NCBI GenBank assembly: GCA_001275005.1
Contig: JWZX01002095.1
Span: 1 to 15,259, forward strand
Direction: 5' to 3'
Length of the DNA stretch: 15,259 bases
Source: Chrysochromulina tobinii
Lineage: Eukaryota; Haptophyta; Prymnesiales; Chrysochromulinaceae
Below, piece by piece: positions 14,940 through 15,259 of this stretch; position 1 is the stretch's first letter, and each line of letters opens with the position of its first letter. A program made the translations under genes and the position numbers. The notes beneath the pieces are model-generated. The model saw only the letters and a list, made by a program, of their open reading frames with translations. It ran no database searches and was not told the origin of the DNA.

Positions 14940-15259
14940 TTTTGAAAATTTTGGCGATATTGACTGTAAATCACTACATTTAGGCCCTAAAATTGATGCC
15001 ACTCACACCCCTGACTCACACACTATTGACTTTTTGACTGCGACGTACATGTATGTACCGACTACATGTACTACGATAACACACTAGCCACAAATGACAA
15101 AAGCAACTGTCTAGCTCACTCATCCGCCCGCTCTCTCGACTGCATGGCCGGGATCCATAACGAGCTTGAGTCTGAAGTCAAGATATCCTTGACCGAAAGC
15201 TGGATTGTAGCCTCACACCGCCCTGCGGAGCACACGAGAGTCAGCAACGAGCACAAGCT
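14940..15259. other. Gene-free right edge
   Basis: GC content drops clearly here. No coding frame or RNA gene is seen. TACATGTA occurs twice between about 15045 and 15071. The sequence may be upstream of a gene outside the window. Confidence 0.5.

Noticed and set aside
14919-14952. Rho-independent terminator
   Set aside because: It has the right shape, but the window is eukaryotic and no transcript is known to end there.

Overview
This window reads as nuclear DNA of a GC-rich, single-celled eukaryote, most likely a microalga. A haptophyte fits best, with a dinoflagellate or pelagophyte as alternatives. The evidence is spliceosomal introns, a type II membrane GT49 (LARGE-like) glycosyltransferase, an RCC1-BTB protein, a secreted four-EF-hand protein, a protein with a leader like a secondary-plastid import signal, and an intron-bearing tRNA gene. 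Nothing suggests bacterial operons, a virus or a complete transposon. The taxonomic placement is an inference from gene families and architecture.

Left part (1-3036). A minus-strand gene starts at 1671 and runs off the left edge. It has a Ser/Pro-rich basic N-terminus, a helical middle and an armadillo/HEAT-like C-terminal part, with two GT-AG introns and a middle exon whose frame appears broken by single-base shifts. Upstream of it lie a GGN-type triplet tract and, at 2013-2606, the most unusual element of the window: about 31 copies of a short palindrome centred on CGATATCG, about 20 bp apart, with a second-order duplication of about 196 bp.

Middle part (3037-11444). Five well-supported genes lie here. 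Three are head to tail on the minus strand: a small putative plastid protein of the NTF2-like/DUF4864 type, the GT49 glycosyltransferase, and a type II membrane protein with a Pro-rich stalk that ends in a probable non-canonical GA-AG intron plus a short last exon. The third is divergent from a plus-strand RCC1-BTB gene across a 250-bp shared upstream region holding a long imperfect hairpin. The RCC1-BTB gene converges on the secreted EF-hand gene. The genes do not form an obvious pathway. Glycosyltransferase, membrane protein and Ca-binding protein all point to the secretory system, but this is only co-location.

Right part (11445-15259). This part is decayed and repeat-rich. It holds a frame-broken minus-strand coding remnant, a tRNA-Asp-like gene with a 21-nt intron, a 5'-truncated copy of it, GT-rich and CT-rich strand-asymmetric tracts, three short fragments resembling RecQ helicase motifs in the wrong order and in different frames, and another frame-broken minus-strand coding remnant. 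The last 320 bp show no gene.
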